DNA from: Coleofasciculus sp. LEGE 07092
Lineage (GTDB): Bacteria; Cyanobacteriota; Cyanobacteriia; Cyanobacteriales; Coleofasciculaceae
NCBI RefSeq assembly: GCF_015207375.1
Contig: NZ_JADEWY010000049.1
Coordinates: 1-41,917, forward strand
Length of the DNA: 41,917 nt
Direction of reading: 5' to 3'
In this document: positions 8,137-17,117 of the stretch, one piece after another
How the letters are laid out: each line of letters opens with the position of its first letter
How positions within the stretch are numbered: the first letter of the stretch is position 1
The notes under the pieces: model-generated
What the model was told of the DNA's origin: nothing
What the model saw: the letters and a program-made list of their open reading frames with translations, nothing else
The model's database searches: none
Made by a program: the position numbers and the translations under genes

Positions 8137-8183
8137 CTACAGGACTTACGCACAGACGCTACATCTGTGCGTAAGTCCTGTAG
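8137..8183. repeat. Perfect 20-base inverted repeat with ACTTACGCA core
   Basis: Arms 8137-8156 and 8164-8183 are exact reverse complements over 20 bases around a 7-base loop (CGCTACA). The core AGGACTTACGCA resembles a dispersed cyanobacterial palindrome or the termini of small non-autonomous elements. No transposase is present. Confidence 0.8.
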
Positions 8184-8199
8184 CAACACATCGACCAAT

Positions 8200-8248
8200 G
8201 ACAAATAGTGAGTCAAGACGACAAATAATTAGTCCATCGACATTTGTC
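8200..8248. repeat. Direct and inverted GACAAAT repeats
   Basis: GACAAATAGTGAGTC (8200-8214) and GACAAATAATTAGTC (8220-8234) are direct repeats 20 bases apart, and CGACATTTGTC (8238-8248) repeats the core inverted, ending at the base before the MFS stop codon. It could be a protein-binding site or the edge of a small element. Confidence 0.5.
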
Positions 8249-9493
8249 CTAAATTCTATTGTCTAGGGCATAAATATCCCGTTCCCGACCCGTGGCAAAG
8301 CGTAGGGAGTGGGATAAGTTTTTGCTGGACTGGGTGATGAAGATCATGAGTGCCAAGAACGTTAAACCAGCCATTAGGGTGAAAATGCCCTCGTAGCCGA
8401 GTGGATCTGCGATCGCACCGAAGACAGGTCCTGCGATCGCAATTCCCAAATCAAACCCGCTAATACAGGCGGCAAAAACTTGACCGCGTTCGGTGCCAGA
8501 AGAGCGATCAGAAATTAAGGCAATCATCATCGGTAGCAGCGTTCCTGCCCCTGCCCCTTCAATGAAACCCGCCAGCAAAAAGGCTTGGGGACTTCTAGCC
8601 TGGGAAATTAAAACCATGGACAGTCCATAACAAATTAAACTCCCTGTGATAAACAATCCCCGCCCGTAGCGGTCAGATGCCCGACCTGCCACTAAGCGCA
8701 TCATAAAACTAGCGATCGCCGCCGCCGTGAAAAACCAGCCCGCATTTAAGTTGATGCCAGTTTCTCGAATAAACAACGCGATAAACGTACTCAAAGACCC
8801 AAACGCCAAACCCACTAGCAGGAGAACCGTCGCAGGAATTCGCAGACGAGGACTGGTCAACAGCCGCCAAATGGTTTTGAGGGTCGGTTGTGCAGTCTTC
8901 TGCTGGGATACCTGCACTCTCTCCGGTTCGCCCACCTGACTAGCACAAACTGCTGCCAAGAAACCCAGTCCCCCAGAGAATAGAAATAGAGCCGTGTAGC
9001 CCGCCGCTCCCTGTAATAATCCGCCTAAAGCAGGACCTAGAGCCATACCAACCGGCGTGACTAGACTCATGTAGCCAATCAACTCACCCCGCTGGCGCAC
9101 TGGCGACAAATCCGCCACTAGAGCCAGATAACCTGTAGTAAAAGCAGCGATACTAATGCCGTGAAACGCCCGGAGTACCATTAATAAGCCGATTGAATCG
9201 GCGACTAAATAGCCCAACGGAGCGATCGCGGCAACAATAGTACCAATAATTACCACCAGCTTGCGGCTGCGCTGGTCTGCTAAATGCCCCAATTTGGGTC
9301 GAAACAGCAACAAACCGATGGCAAAGCAACCCATTACCATTCCCACCTGCTGCTTGGTTCCTCCCAGATCCTCAATGTAAGGTGGTAACGTTGGCAGCAT
9401 AGAGGCTAAACCCGACCAAAACAGTAGACCAGTCGCAAATAAAACCAGTAAATTTTGGCGTTGTTGCGCCTCTATTGTGCTAAAAAGCTTCAA
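8249..9493 (-). CDS. MFS transporter
   Basis: This 414-residue inner-membrane protein has about 12 hydrophobic segments in two halves. Motif A is visible as GHLADQRSRKLVV in the loop after TM2, with a second-half counterpart GRASDRYGRGLFI. It resembles drug-efflux-type permeases of the DHA family, but the substrate is unknown. Its 3' end abuts the repeat cluster shared with dndE, with the two genes convergent. No regulator is adjacent. Confidence 0.88.
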   Translation of the reverse strand: MKLFSTIEAQQRQNLLVLFATGLLFWSGLASMLPTLPPYIEDLGGTKQQVGMVMGCFAIGLLLFRPKLGHLADQRSRKLVVIIGTIVAAIAPLGYLVADSIGLLMVLRAFHGISIAAFTTGYLALVADLSPVRQRGELIGYMSLVTPVGMALGPALGGLLQGAAGYTALFLFSGGLGFLAAVCASQVGEPERVQVSQQKTAQPTLKTIWRLLTSPRLRIPATVLLLVGLAFGSLSTFIALFIRETGINLNAGWFFTAAAIASFMMRLVAGRASDRYGRGLFITGSLICYGLSMVLISQARSPQAFLLAGFIEGAGAGTLLPMMIALISDRSSGTERGQVFAACISGFDLGIAIAGPVFGAIADPLGYEGIFTLMAGLTFLALMIFITQSSKNLSHSLRFATGRERDIYALDNRI

Positions 9494-9609
9494 AACCGAA
9501 TCATCCCTGGCGAAATGTTCAATAGAATTAGGAGAGTTATCTCCTCCTATTCAACATTCTTAACATCTGAGCTAACTATTTCCTTCACCCGATAGATTGG
9601 TTGTCCTGA

Positions 9610-10843
9610 CTAAGATGGAGGAGAGTTGACTTCCGTGCTAGTCGAACGAGGCGTGACCAAGAAAAGCTCCAGATCTCTGAAAAATATCTGGTGTTTTTGG
9701 AGGTTAAACTGTTTTTCAACAAGCTTCCGGAACGTTTCAGGTTCAATTCCTCTGCCCAATGAGCTTTCATAGACCACCCAAGACCGGGATTTAATAGGCG
9801 GCAAAGTGAGACGCGCTGGTTCCACTTCTGATTGCTTGTTTTCTTCGGGGAACAACTCCTGAGAGATTTCCAAAAAATGAATGGGTGCCGAACCCTGATA
9901 GTAATGCTCCGGCACCACTTCAGGACGGGGTTTAGTAATATGTAGAACTAGGGAATCACCAGGCTTTTCATTTAAGCTAATAGTCTGGAATATACCACGC
10001 CAATCTTCACGATTCAACTTCGTGTAATAATACCCCAACCCACCGCTAACTGCCACGATATAGGTAAGGACAACTACAATAGCCACATTTCGCTGCCAAT
10101 GCCAAACTTTCATAAAACCGATTGCTAAAAGAATCAGCAGGTATGGGGCAACAAACAGCAGGTAGCGGGGTATCCATATCGAGCTAGAAATATAAGAAAT
10201 GCATAGAATAGCAGCACTCGGCAACAATCCCCAAACTGCAACCCAGAAAAGTTGCGGTTTGCGGTTCCTGCCAAGGAGAGCCATGCCCAGCAATACAACC
10301 AGCATTACAGTGTAGACGTTGTAAAAAGGATAGACGATTGGAGAAGGCCACCCCCCATTAACCGTAAATTTCTGTGTCAGCATTCTTACGACATTCTTAA
10401 TACCAGGTTTCGGCTTTAAAGCTACCCAATGATTCATGAACTGAGGTGTTGATACAGTGGCAAATTGAATTGCAAAGGGAAGCCATACAATACCGATAAC
10501 CAGAAGCCACTTAGCAAACCCTAACAATACACGCCGCTGGTTACGAAACTTCAGCCCAATTAATAAGATGTCTGGCACTAGCAGCGAGAAATTGAGCGGT
10601 GTTGTCAAGATCGCCAAGAGTCGCCCTACAGCCCACCAACCCATGAAGGGAAAGGATAGTAATTACATTTCCGTTTTTAGCATCATGAACACTATAAAGT
10701 TCATCGATCCACAAGCTTTCCGTGCCAAGTTGATAGAGATATAAAGCCGTGGCTACGAGTAAAATTAGGCTGATAGAAATCCACCGCTTCAGAGAATCTG
10801 CTTGGATTAGGAGTTCTGCCGAATTCAGTTTTTTGAATTTCAT
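9610..10843 (-). pseudogene. GT39-type membrane glycosyltransferase, disrupted by internal deletion and frameshift
   Basis: Two frames together read as one broken glycosyltransferase of the ArnT/PMT type, which uses polyprenyl-phosphate sugars. The first frame (start 10843) gives the first membrane helix and the family motif LGTESLWIDELYSVHDAKN, then runs out of family-like sequence near 10640 (VITILSLHG). The second frame (9610 to about 10644) gives the multi-helix later half and the periplasmic C-terminal domain, ending near LELFLVTPR. Intact GT39 proteins have a long stretch after DELYS (lumenal loop, several helices) that is missing at this junction, so I infer a deletion of well over 100 codons that also changed frame. 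The 344-residue downstream part could be translated alone but would lack the catalytic Asp-Glu. Confidence 0.75.
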
Positions 10844-11199
10844 GTTGTTAATTCTGAAAGTTATTAGTTGTCAGTTGCAAAACTAGGGTGAATTAATTGA
10901 GTATTCTACAGTAAACCAAACAACTATTCACGGATTTTTTAGCGTTGCTCAATGAACACTTTGTGTAGCAGCCGAATAGGTGGGTGCGGAGCCATGATAG
11001 TAATGTTCTAATATCTCCTGCTATGCTCACGTTATAGCTTTCGCTACAGTTTATCCGACATTACCCGTGTTAAAAACCTGAGTCTTGCTTTACAAGGAGC
11101 CACTTCCTTTTAGAAGACAACTCTTCTACACTTGCTTTGGGTGTGATGCTGGCAGTTTTTCTACACCACTTTCAGAAGTGTAATTTAAATAACCGTTAA
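10844..11199. other. 356-base gap with a short GT39 remnant
   Basis: No intact gene. On the minus strand, 10982-11008 encodes EHYYHGSAP, nearly identical to EHYYQGSAP in the C-terminal domain of the adjacent broken GT39. Only about 23 codons are open. The rest shows nothing I recognise apart from what must be the promoter for the flippase gene. Confidence 0.55.
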
Positions 11200-12606
11200 T
11201 TGACCGTGAAAACCCTACTTCACCGTTTCGATCTATCCTACCTGTATGTTTTGGTAGGAGAGGCAACCCTTGCTCTCACTTTTGTCTTCTACATGACAAT
11301 TGCCCGCGTCCTCGGACCGGAGCGGTATGAGATCTTCTCGGCGGCTGTTGCTTTGGGAGCTATCCTTTCTCTTTTTATCCAGTTCGGGTTTCCGACACTA
11401 ATAACCCGTGAGGTAGCAGCAAACCCTATCGAAGGACCTAAATCTACAGGGAAGTTCCTGATTATCGAAGGCTTGAGCTTCCTTTTAGTTCTCCTGCTTC
11501 TGTTTCCCCTAGCTCGTCTGTTAGGTTACCAAGGCGAGGGCTTAATTGTTTGCTACTTAGTCATATTCGCAGAACTCTGTCGCAGCGTGAAAATGACGCA
11601 ACGCGGTGTCCTCAAGGGTATGGGGTGGTTCAGAAGCGAAACGATCTCAGTAGCAATAGAGCGGTTCTTTACTGTACTACTCCCAGTTATTGTTCTGTTT
11701 TTGACTCAAAATCTAGTGTTGGTGGTGGGGACATTTGTCCTTGTCCGCTTGCTCGACATTGTGGGAATGCTGGTTTACCTGAGTCGGAAGACTAGCATCT
11801 GGTCACCTCTGAGCCTCAACGGACTTTGGCAATCTGTTCGTATGGCTTACCCATTTGCCCTAGCTGGGGTTCTGTGGATTCTCTATTATCAGATTGATGT
11901 AGTCATGCTTAAGGGACTCGCTCCTACTGGAGAGGCTGGATATTACAGTGCTGCCTACCGGATATTAGAAATGTTTGCTGCCCTGCCTCAAGTTGTTTTC
12001 TACGTCGCCTTTACTAGGTTTGCTCGATACTATGCTAACGAACCCGAGAAACTTCCGGAGCAGATTTACAAGTGTACGCGCCTCTTACTGGCAGTAGTGC
12101 TGCCTACCATCGTTGTAGCTGGTTTGTTCCAGAGTACTTTAGTAAACGTTATTTATGGTGAAGCCTTTGCGCCTTCGGTCAAACCCCTTGCTATTCTCCT
12201 ACCTAGCCTGAGTGTCAAAATGTTTGGCACCTTAGTGCAAAAGTTACTTCAGGCTACTGGAAGAGAGAAGCAACTGCCTACCCTGCTGTTTGGTACTACG
12301 ATGACTAATGTGGTGACTAATTTGATTCTCATACCTTATCTGGGGGGAGTTGGTGCGGCAGTTGCAACCTTGTTAAGTGAATTGGTGCTGTGTCTGGTAG
12401 GTTTAAGCTTGATGAAACGGATGCAGTATAAGGGAATGAGTAAGCGCCTTGGTATGATTACAGCCATTAGCTTACTGGTAACTGCGATCCCATCTCTGAT
12501 GCTTTACGGATTGACTCCAATTATGGGAATCGGGTTAATGGTTCCTAGTATTGCGACGATGATGGTATTGATGAAACGCGATCGCTTTTTAGAACGGGTA
12601 ACATAG
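11200..12606 (+). CDS. Oligosaccharide flippase (Wzx/MATE-like)
   Basis: This 468-residue polytopic membrane protein of the polysaccharide biosynthesis/MVF superfamily has about 12-14 hydrophobic segments. The N-terminus contains FYMTIARVLGPERYEIFSAA, the usual flippase opening, with an IQFGFPTLITREVA loop. It should move lipid-linked oligosaccharides across the plasma membrane. The reading frame opens with TTG at 11200, and a GTG two codons later is equally possible; neither has a clear Shine-Dalgarno. Its last 30 or so bases, including the stop, recur imperfectly at 13879-13910 beyond the sulfotransferase gene. It is the only plus-strand gene within the glycan block. Confidence 0.88.
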   Translation: MTVKTLLHRFDLSYLYVLVGEATLALTFVFYMTIARVLGPERYEIFSAAVALGAILSLFIQFGFPTLITREVAANPIEGPKSTGKFLIIEGLSFLLVLLLLFPLARLLGYQGEGLIVCYLVIFAELCRSVKMTQRGVLKGMGWFRSETISVAIERFFTVLLPVIVLFLTQNLVLVVGTFVLVRLLDIVGMLVYLSRKTSIWSPLSLNGLWQSVRMAYPFALAGVLWILYYQIDVVMLKGLAPTGEAGYYSAAYRILEMFAALPQVVFYVAFTRFARYYANEPEKLPEQIYKCTRLLLAVVLPTIVVAGLFQSTLVNVIYGEAFAPSVKPLAILLPSLSVKMFGTLVQKLLQATGREKQLPTLLFGTTMTNVVTNLILIPYLGGVGAAVATLLSELVLCLVGLSLMKRMQYKGMSKRLGMITAISLLVTAIPSLMLYGLTPIMGIGLMVPSIATMMVLMKRDRFLERVT

Positions 12607-12607
12607 G
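12576..12607 (+). repeat. Left copy of 32-base imperfect direct repeat flanking the sulfotransferase
   Basis: This covers the last codons and stop of the flippase gene (KRDRFLERVT-stop). It matches 13879-13910 at 28 of 32 positions by eye. Confidence 0.65.
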
Positions 12608-12727
12608 TGTACTAAGAATTCAGACAAACCTGAGTTGGATGTGAGATTGAAAGCCCCGTTCTTTCATATTAATTTAATCTAAATATATACCAATTAATTA
12701 AGTAATCGATAGAATCTATTGGCAATT

Positions 12728-13750
12728 TTAGTAATTTTTTATTGACCTCAATAATTTCCTTGTTTTGACTTGTAAATCATAATTAATTTGTTTTTTAAAA
12801 AGATTAAATGCATCGTAGTTAGTAAATTTAAATAAATATCGAAGATAATTATCCTCTATAAAAAAAACAATTCTCTCATATATTTTTATTGGAAATATTC
12901 TAGAAGTAGCCATTTCATATTCACAATTGATTAGAGCATCACCTGCAACATATTCAAAAATTTCAATTTCTCTCCGTTTGAGTTTGGTTTTGAAAACACC
13001 TATTTTTTTCTCAGAAATAGTTTTATTTAATGAATTGTGCAAAGCAGCAGATTTAATATATTGTTTCTTTATCTCTATTTCTGGAATATTTCGAGTAACT
13101 GTGATTCTATCTTCTTCAAGAAAATCAAATATTTTAAATAATTCACTATTTAAATTTTGAACCAAATCTTCGTAATGAACTTCTATCCAATTCCTGGTAT
13201 CAGTACTTTGTTTAAATTCTTCAAAGGCTAAGATATATTTTCTCCATCGATGTGCAATCTTATAGATACTCTTAGGACCAATTGGAACTCTTTTCAGTGA
13301 CTCAGCTACATCTCTGCCATCACGTATTAAGTGAATGAATTTTGCTTCTGGAAAAATTTTATTGATTTCTTTCAAGTACATAGCGTGTTGTGGAGTCTTA
13401 TCTCCCCAGCGTTTTTTACCATTTTTTTGCGCATAAAGCTCGAAAAGCAATGAAACAACACCTTTAATAGAAACAATTTTAATTTGAGTGCAAAATTCTG
13501 CAACTGATATTTCTAATCCCCATTCTTTAATTCGCTTATCGTGCAAAATATCTTTCACAAAAAGCTGAAGATTAGAGCTTTTATGAAGATCACCATAATT
13601 TGCAAAAACTCCTGAAAATCGTTCAAATATATGGCTTTCTGGAGGTATGGCAATATTAGGATGTAAGTTCATAAGCATTTGAAGTAAACTCGTGCCAGAA
13701 CGGGGACAACCTACGATAAAGAAAGGTAGTTTTTTCAAATCTGTTTTCAT
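12728..13750 (-). CDS. Sulfotransferase (PAPS-dependent type)
   Basis: This 340-residue protein has the 5'-phosphosulfate loop IVGCPRSGTSLLQ at residues 12-24 and the 3'-phosphate region FIHLIRDGRDVAESL near 137-150, both typical of the sulfotransferase-3/Stf0-like group. It should transfer sulfate from PAPS to a hydroxyl of a glycan or lipid. The gene is much more AT-rich than its neighbours, lacks HIP1 sites and ends with a lysine/arginine-rich tail, all suggesting recent acquisition. An imperfect 32-base repeat flanks the segment that carries it. Its place in a glycan cluster points to sulfation of a surface polysaccharide. Confidence 0.87.
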   Translation of the reverse strand: MKTDLKKLPFFIVGCPRSGTSLLQMLMNLHPNIAIPPESHIFERFSGVFANYGDLHKSSNLQLFVKDILHDKRIKEWGLEISVAEFCTQIKIVSIKGVVSLLFELYAQKNGKKRWGDKTPQHAMYLKEINKIFPEAKFIHLIRDGRDVAESLKRVPIGPKSIYKIAHRWRKYILAFEEFKQSTDTRNWIEVHYEDLVQNLNSELFKIFDFLEEDRITVTRNIPEIEIKKQYIKSAALHNSLNKTISEKKIGVFKTKLKRREIEIFEYVAGDALINCEYEMATSRIFPIKIYERIVFFIEDNYLRYLFKFTNYDAFNLFKKQINYDLQVKTRKLLRSIKNY

Positions 13751-13878
13751 TGTTAATGCAAGAACGAAAATGCTTCAAACTTAGTCTCAGCAATTTTTTC
13801 AGCTTTGTCCAGACCTTTGAACTCTTTTCAATCATTAAGCTGTCAAAACATACGAATCGAGTTGAACTCCCGTTAGGG

Positions 13879-13910
13879 ACGCGATCGCTTTTTAGCACTG
13901 GCAACGTAGG
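13879..13910 (+). repeat. Right copy of 32-base imperfect direct repeat; flippase 3'-end remnant
   Basis: Read in the matching frame it encodes RDRFLALAT-stop, parallel to RDRFLERVT-stop at the end of the flippase. An in-frame stop lies just upstream, so only the tail remains. It may be the relic of a second flippase copy or a duplication made when the AT-rich segment arrived. Part of the match is a HIP1 octamer, which is common. Confidence 0.55.
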
Positions 13911-13913
13911 TTG

Positions 13914-14699
13914 CTATCCCTCAGAAAATACTTCAGTTAATGTTTGGGTGAATTCCGGTTTGCGCCAGCCGCATACTCGTGCTGGCACTCCCATAGCGAT
14001 CGCATAGGGGGGAATGTCCTTGGTTACCACTGCCCCAGCACCTACTACCGCACCTGTACCAATCGTCACACCGTCTTTGACAATCACATGAGCTCCTAGC
14101 CAGACATCATCCCCGATTCGTACACCGCCTTTGGATGCCAATGGCTGTTTGACTATGGGGATGTCTGTTCGAGAGAATTCATGGTTGACACCACCGATAT
14201 AGCAGCGACCAGCAATGAGACAATAGCTGCCGATGCGTACCTCGCTGGTCGAATCAAGTCGGCATTCAGAACCAATATTGGTATGGTCACCGATAAAAAT
14301 AGAGCCAGCACGCGCCTTTAGCTGGGCATAGCGACCAATCTGCACGCCATCGCCGATTTCGATGCCTTCGTCTGTCAGAGAGCGCATGGAAAGAAATGCA
14401 TAATCATCAATTACAACATTGCTGCCAATGCTGATACGGCTAGGTGCGCGGACAATCAGGTGGTGACCAAAGAGGACATTCTTGCCCACACGGGCAAATA
14501 ACTGCGGGTAGAATATGCGTCGTAGCGCCAGTCCAACGGCACCGGGAAGTTGCCCGAATAAAAACGTCACTAGTTCGTATTGCAATAGCCGTCCCAGTCC
14601 CGGTTTGCCTACCACTAAGTTCTGATATTTCTGGAGGAACGAACTCTTGCTATCGGTCAATACCTCCTCAAAACGTAGCTGATCATATTTGCTATTCAT
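13914..14699 (-). CDS. Hexapeptide-repeat acyltransferase (WcaF/NeuD-like LbH fold)
   Basis: This 261-residue protein has a left-handed beta-helix of hexapeptide repeats (IGSNVVIDD, IGDGVQIGRYA, IGDHTNIGSEC, IGDDVWLGAHVIV, IGTGAVVGAGAVV) from about residue 75 to 245. It ends with the usual VPARVCGWRKPEF. The family transfers acetyl or other acyl groups to sugars. The roughly 70-residue N-terminal alpha-helical extension is not part of the core fold. It follows the pyruvyltransferase-like gene by 44 bases on the same strand, so it probably acetylates the same glycan. Confidence 0.87.
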   Translation of the reverse strand: MNSKYDQLRFEEVLTDSKSSFLQKYQNLVVGKPGLGRLLQYELVTFLFGQLPGAVGLALRRIFYPQLFARVGKNVLFGHHLIVRAPSRISIGSNVVIDDYAFLSMRSLTDEGIEIGDGVQIGRYAQLKARAGSIFIGDHTNIGSECRLDSTSEVRIGSYCLIAGRCYIGGVNHEFSRTDIPIVKQPLASKGGVRIGDDVWLGAHVIVKDGVTIGTGAVVGAGAVVTKDIPPYAIAMGVPARVCGWRKPEFTQTLTEVFSEG

Positions 14700-14743
14700 C
14701 GAAAAACTCCCTGTATTGTCTTGCCAAGCTGTCTGATGATGTT

Positions 14744-15964
14744 TTAGGCTGTCAGTTGTCTTTCTGGTTGTACCCGATGACCGAGCAGGTTACTAATTAG
14801 CGCCACACTGCTAAGTGCTTTAGCCTGCTCGCGCTGCACTAGGGGTGCCATCGCTGCTTGGGTTTCATGACGCTGTTTCCATGCACGCTTAATTAAATTT
14901 GTCAAGTTTTCGGGGGTCAATTTATCAAAATCGATCGCCCATTTGTCCTGGTCAATCGTTTGCATAAAGCCTGCTGTTTTGGGATAGGAATTGATTCCCA
15001 GTATTGGTGTTAAAACTGCTGAAGCTAGAATTAGGGAATGAGTACGCATGCCCACATGGACATCCACTCGCTCTAATAAGCCAGCAATTTCCTGGTATGT
15101 GTAATTGGCATTACTAACTACCTGAATGCGATCGCGTCGCTTGACGTATTTCAAACTCTCATTAGTAATCTTAGTATCCATCACTTGAGTGATGGTGTAG
15201 AGAATATCAATATCTAGTTCTTCAATGAGTCGGTCGAGGGTAGACCCAATAATCTGCAAAAATTGTTCGCGCCCAAAGCTTTTATTATCCTTGCTCCAAG
15301 AATCGATGTAGGCATTAATATTAAAGCCAAGAGTACCGTTTGGATTTTTAAAGAGTCCCTCTCGATTCACGATCTCGTCCATGCGTTCCCTGGGTGGCGG
15401 GGTTGTATTGATTGCACAGTCGGCATTAATGTGAACATCTTGATAAGTCAGTTCAAGCTTGTCAAGCAACTCCTTTGACTGCCGATCTCGCAGAATGAGT
15501 AGGGGACTAGCGTCAAGTACCCGTTGCAATGCTTGCTTGCCTAGAGGTGTGGTAATGGGTCCCAAGCTGGCATTATAAAGTGCAATGGGAATACCGCGCC
15601 GCTGACAAGCCGGAGCAATTAATGAAATTGTCGAGAGATAATTAAAAAGTGGGTTGAGTAACTTGCGATCAAACAGAATGTTATCAGTCACCAGCACTAA
15701 GTCAGTCTGTAACATTGCGCGGAAGGTTGACAGACCAAAAATCTTAATCGCGCCGTTCCAGGGCATCAGTCCGAGGGGCTTGATGTTGTAATGCCCAAAA
15801 TGGCGATAGATGAACTGGGGATTGAGAGTTGGGATTACAAAGAGGGCATCGGGATGTACAGCGGAAATATCCTTCAGCAAATTGCCTAAAATAGCCGCAT
15901 CGCCCGCATTACGACCGGAGAAGTTACCGAGAACTGTAATTTTCTTCATGGTTTTTTGAATCAT
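14744..15964 (-). CDS. Polysaccharide pyruvyl transferase family protein (CsaB/WcaK-like)
   Basis: This 406-residue GT-B-like protein of the pyruvyltransferase family starts with ITVLGNFSGRNAGDAAILGNLL, the family's glycine-rich N-terminus (GN-GD-A). The C-terminal block VHVGMRTHSLILASAVLTPILGINSYPKT is diagnostic. Members add ketal-linked pyruvate from PEP to sugars of surface polysaccharides. Two starts are possible, at 15964 and five codons on (MKKITV); neither has a strong Shine-Dalgarno. It is part of the minus-strand glycan run. Confidence 0.85.
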   Translation of the reverse strand: MIQKTMKKITVLGNFSGRNAGDAAILGNLLKDISAVHPDALFVIPTLNPQFIYRHFGHYNIKPLGLMPWNGAIKIFGLSTFRAMLQTDLVLVTDNILFDRKLLNPLFNYLSTISLIAPACQRRGIPIALYNASLGPITTPLGKQALQRVLDASPLLILRDRQSKELLDKLELTYQDVHINADCAINTTPPPRERMDEIVNREGLFKNPNGTLGFNINAYIDSWSKDNKSFGREQFLQIIGSTLDRLIEELDIDILYTITQVMDTKITNESLKYVKRRDRIQVVSNANYTYQEIAGLLERVDVHVGMRTHSLILASAVLTPILGINSYPKTAGFMQTIDQDKWAIDFDKLTPENLTNLIKRAWKQRHETQAAMAPLVQREQAKALSSVALISNLLGHRVQPERQLTA

Positions 15965-16013
15965 TACTCATTTAAAAAGATTTGTACAGGCTGGGGCAAT
16001 TGATAGCAGGTTG

Positions 16014-17057
16014 TCAATACCTAGCTAAACTTTTTGTAAGAGATATCCATCCTTGATCAAGATACCATTGGGCTAATTCTTTTAGCCCTTCCTCATCGGA
16101 ATGAGCAGGAACAAAGCCCAATAAATGGTTCATCTTACTTGTATTAAACGAGCGGTCTTTGGTATAAAAAGCTAACCGCCGTCTGTAGATCGGAGGTTCT
16201 ATACCCAGAGGACGACAGATAACTTCAAAAAAATCACCCAAGGCAAACAGAGGGACAGCGGGAAACTTGATAAATCGAACCGGAGTTCCGTAATAGTCAC
16301 TAATAATAGAAACCATTTTCTTAAATGGCATGGCTTCTGGACTACCGCAAATAAAAACTTCTCCGACGGCGTGAGGATGAGTCGCTGCCAAAATAAAAAA
16401 ATTGGTTAGGTCATCAACGTGGATAAAATGGAGCAAGTTATTGCCATCACCGATAACTGGAACCCACTGACGACTCACCCATTTGTAGATTTTCAACAGT
16501 CTTTTTTCCCTCGGTCCATAAATTCCCGCTGGTCGAACTATAGTTATAGGCAACCCTTCCTGATCTGCATAATTTTTTAGCCACAGTTCTCCCTCTAGCT
16601 TTGTCTCTTGATAGACATCTCCGGGATATATGGGCGCATTTTCATCCGCAGGAGGATGCGCGATATGACCATGAACGCCAATGGTAGAAACGTGAACAAA
16701 TCGTTTAAAGTCCGGTTCTTTCAAAGCTGCTTTTGCCAGCAACTGAGTACTTAAAACGTGAACATTATAGTAACCCATATCTGGAGATTTAGCTTCTCGA
16801 AATGGGGTGACCATGTGGAAAATATAGTTCACTCCCTTTACGGCTTTGCTGATTAAACTTTCATCAAATACATCGCCTCTAATCCATTCAATATTCATAT
16901 CCTTGAACGGTTTAAGATTGGAGGTCTGGCGGGCAATCGCAACAACTTTTACCCCTTGTTCTACTAATTTTTGGGCGAGAACTGAACCTGTAAATCCAGT
17001 TGCTCCCGTTACCAAAGCACGACTGCCAAGGGGAAGCTTGTATTGAGGGTCTTCCAT
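16014..17057 (-). CDS. NAD(P)-dependent epimerase/dehydratase-type SDR
   Basis: This 347-residue extended short-chain dehydrogenase has the nucleotide motif GATGFTGS at residues 17-24, catalytic YQETK near 145-150, and HVSTIGVHG upstream supplying the active-site Ser/Thr. RPAGIYGPRE follows the catalytic helix as in nucleotide-sugar epimerases and 3-beta-HSD-like enzymes. Lack of closer motifs prevents naming a substrate; a nucleotide sugar is likely from context. It lies 49 bases upstream of the pyruvyltransferase-like gene and 60 bases after the methyltransferase gene. Confidence 0.85.
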   Translation of the reverse strand: MEDPQYKLPLGSRALVTGATGFTGSVLAQKLVEQGVKVVAIARQTSNLKPFKDMNIEWIRGDVFDESLISKAVKGVNYIFHMVTPFREAKSPDMGYYNVHVLSTQLLAKAALKEPDFKRFVHVSTIGVHGHIAHPPADENAPIYPGDVYQETKLEGELWLKNYADQEGLPITIVRPAGIYGPREKRLLKIYKWVSRQWVPVIGDGNNLLHFIHVDDLTNFFILAATHPHAVGEVFICGSPEAMPFKKMVSIISDYYGTPVRFIKFPAVPLFALGDFFEVICRPLGIEPPIYRRRLAFYTKDRSFNTSKMNHLLGFVPAHSDEEGLKELAQWYLDQGWISLTKSLARY

Positions 17058-17117
17058 CGTTAAGGTTCTCCGAGTAAAAAAAGGAAATTTAAGGTTAAAT
17101 TCCCTGTACTTATCCGT

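Noticed and set aside
8137..8183. Inverted repeat as terminal repeats of an insertion sequence
   Set aside because: The arms are separated by only seven bases, so no transposase gene or passenger fits between them; it is kept only as a palindromic repeat.
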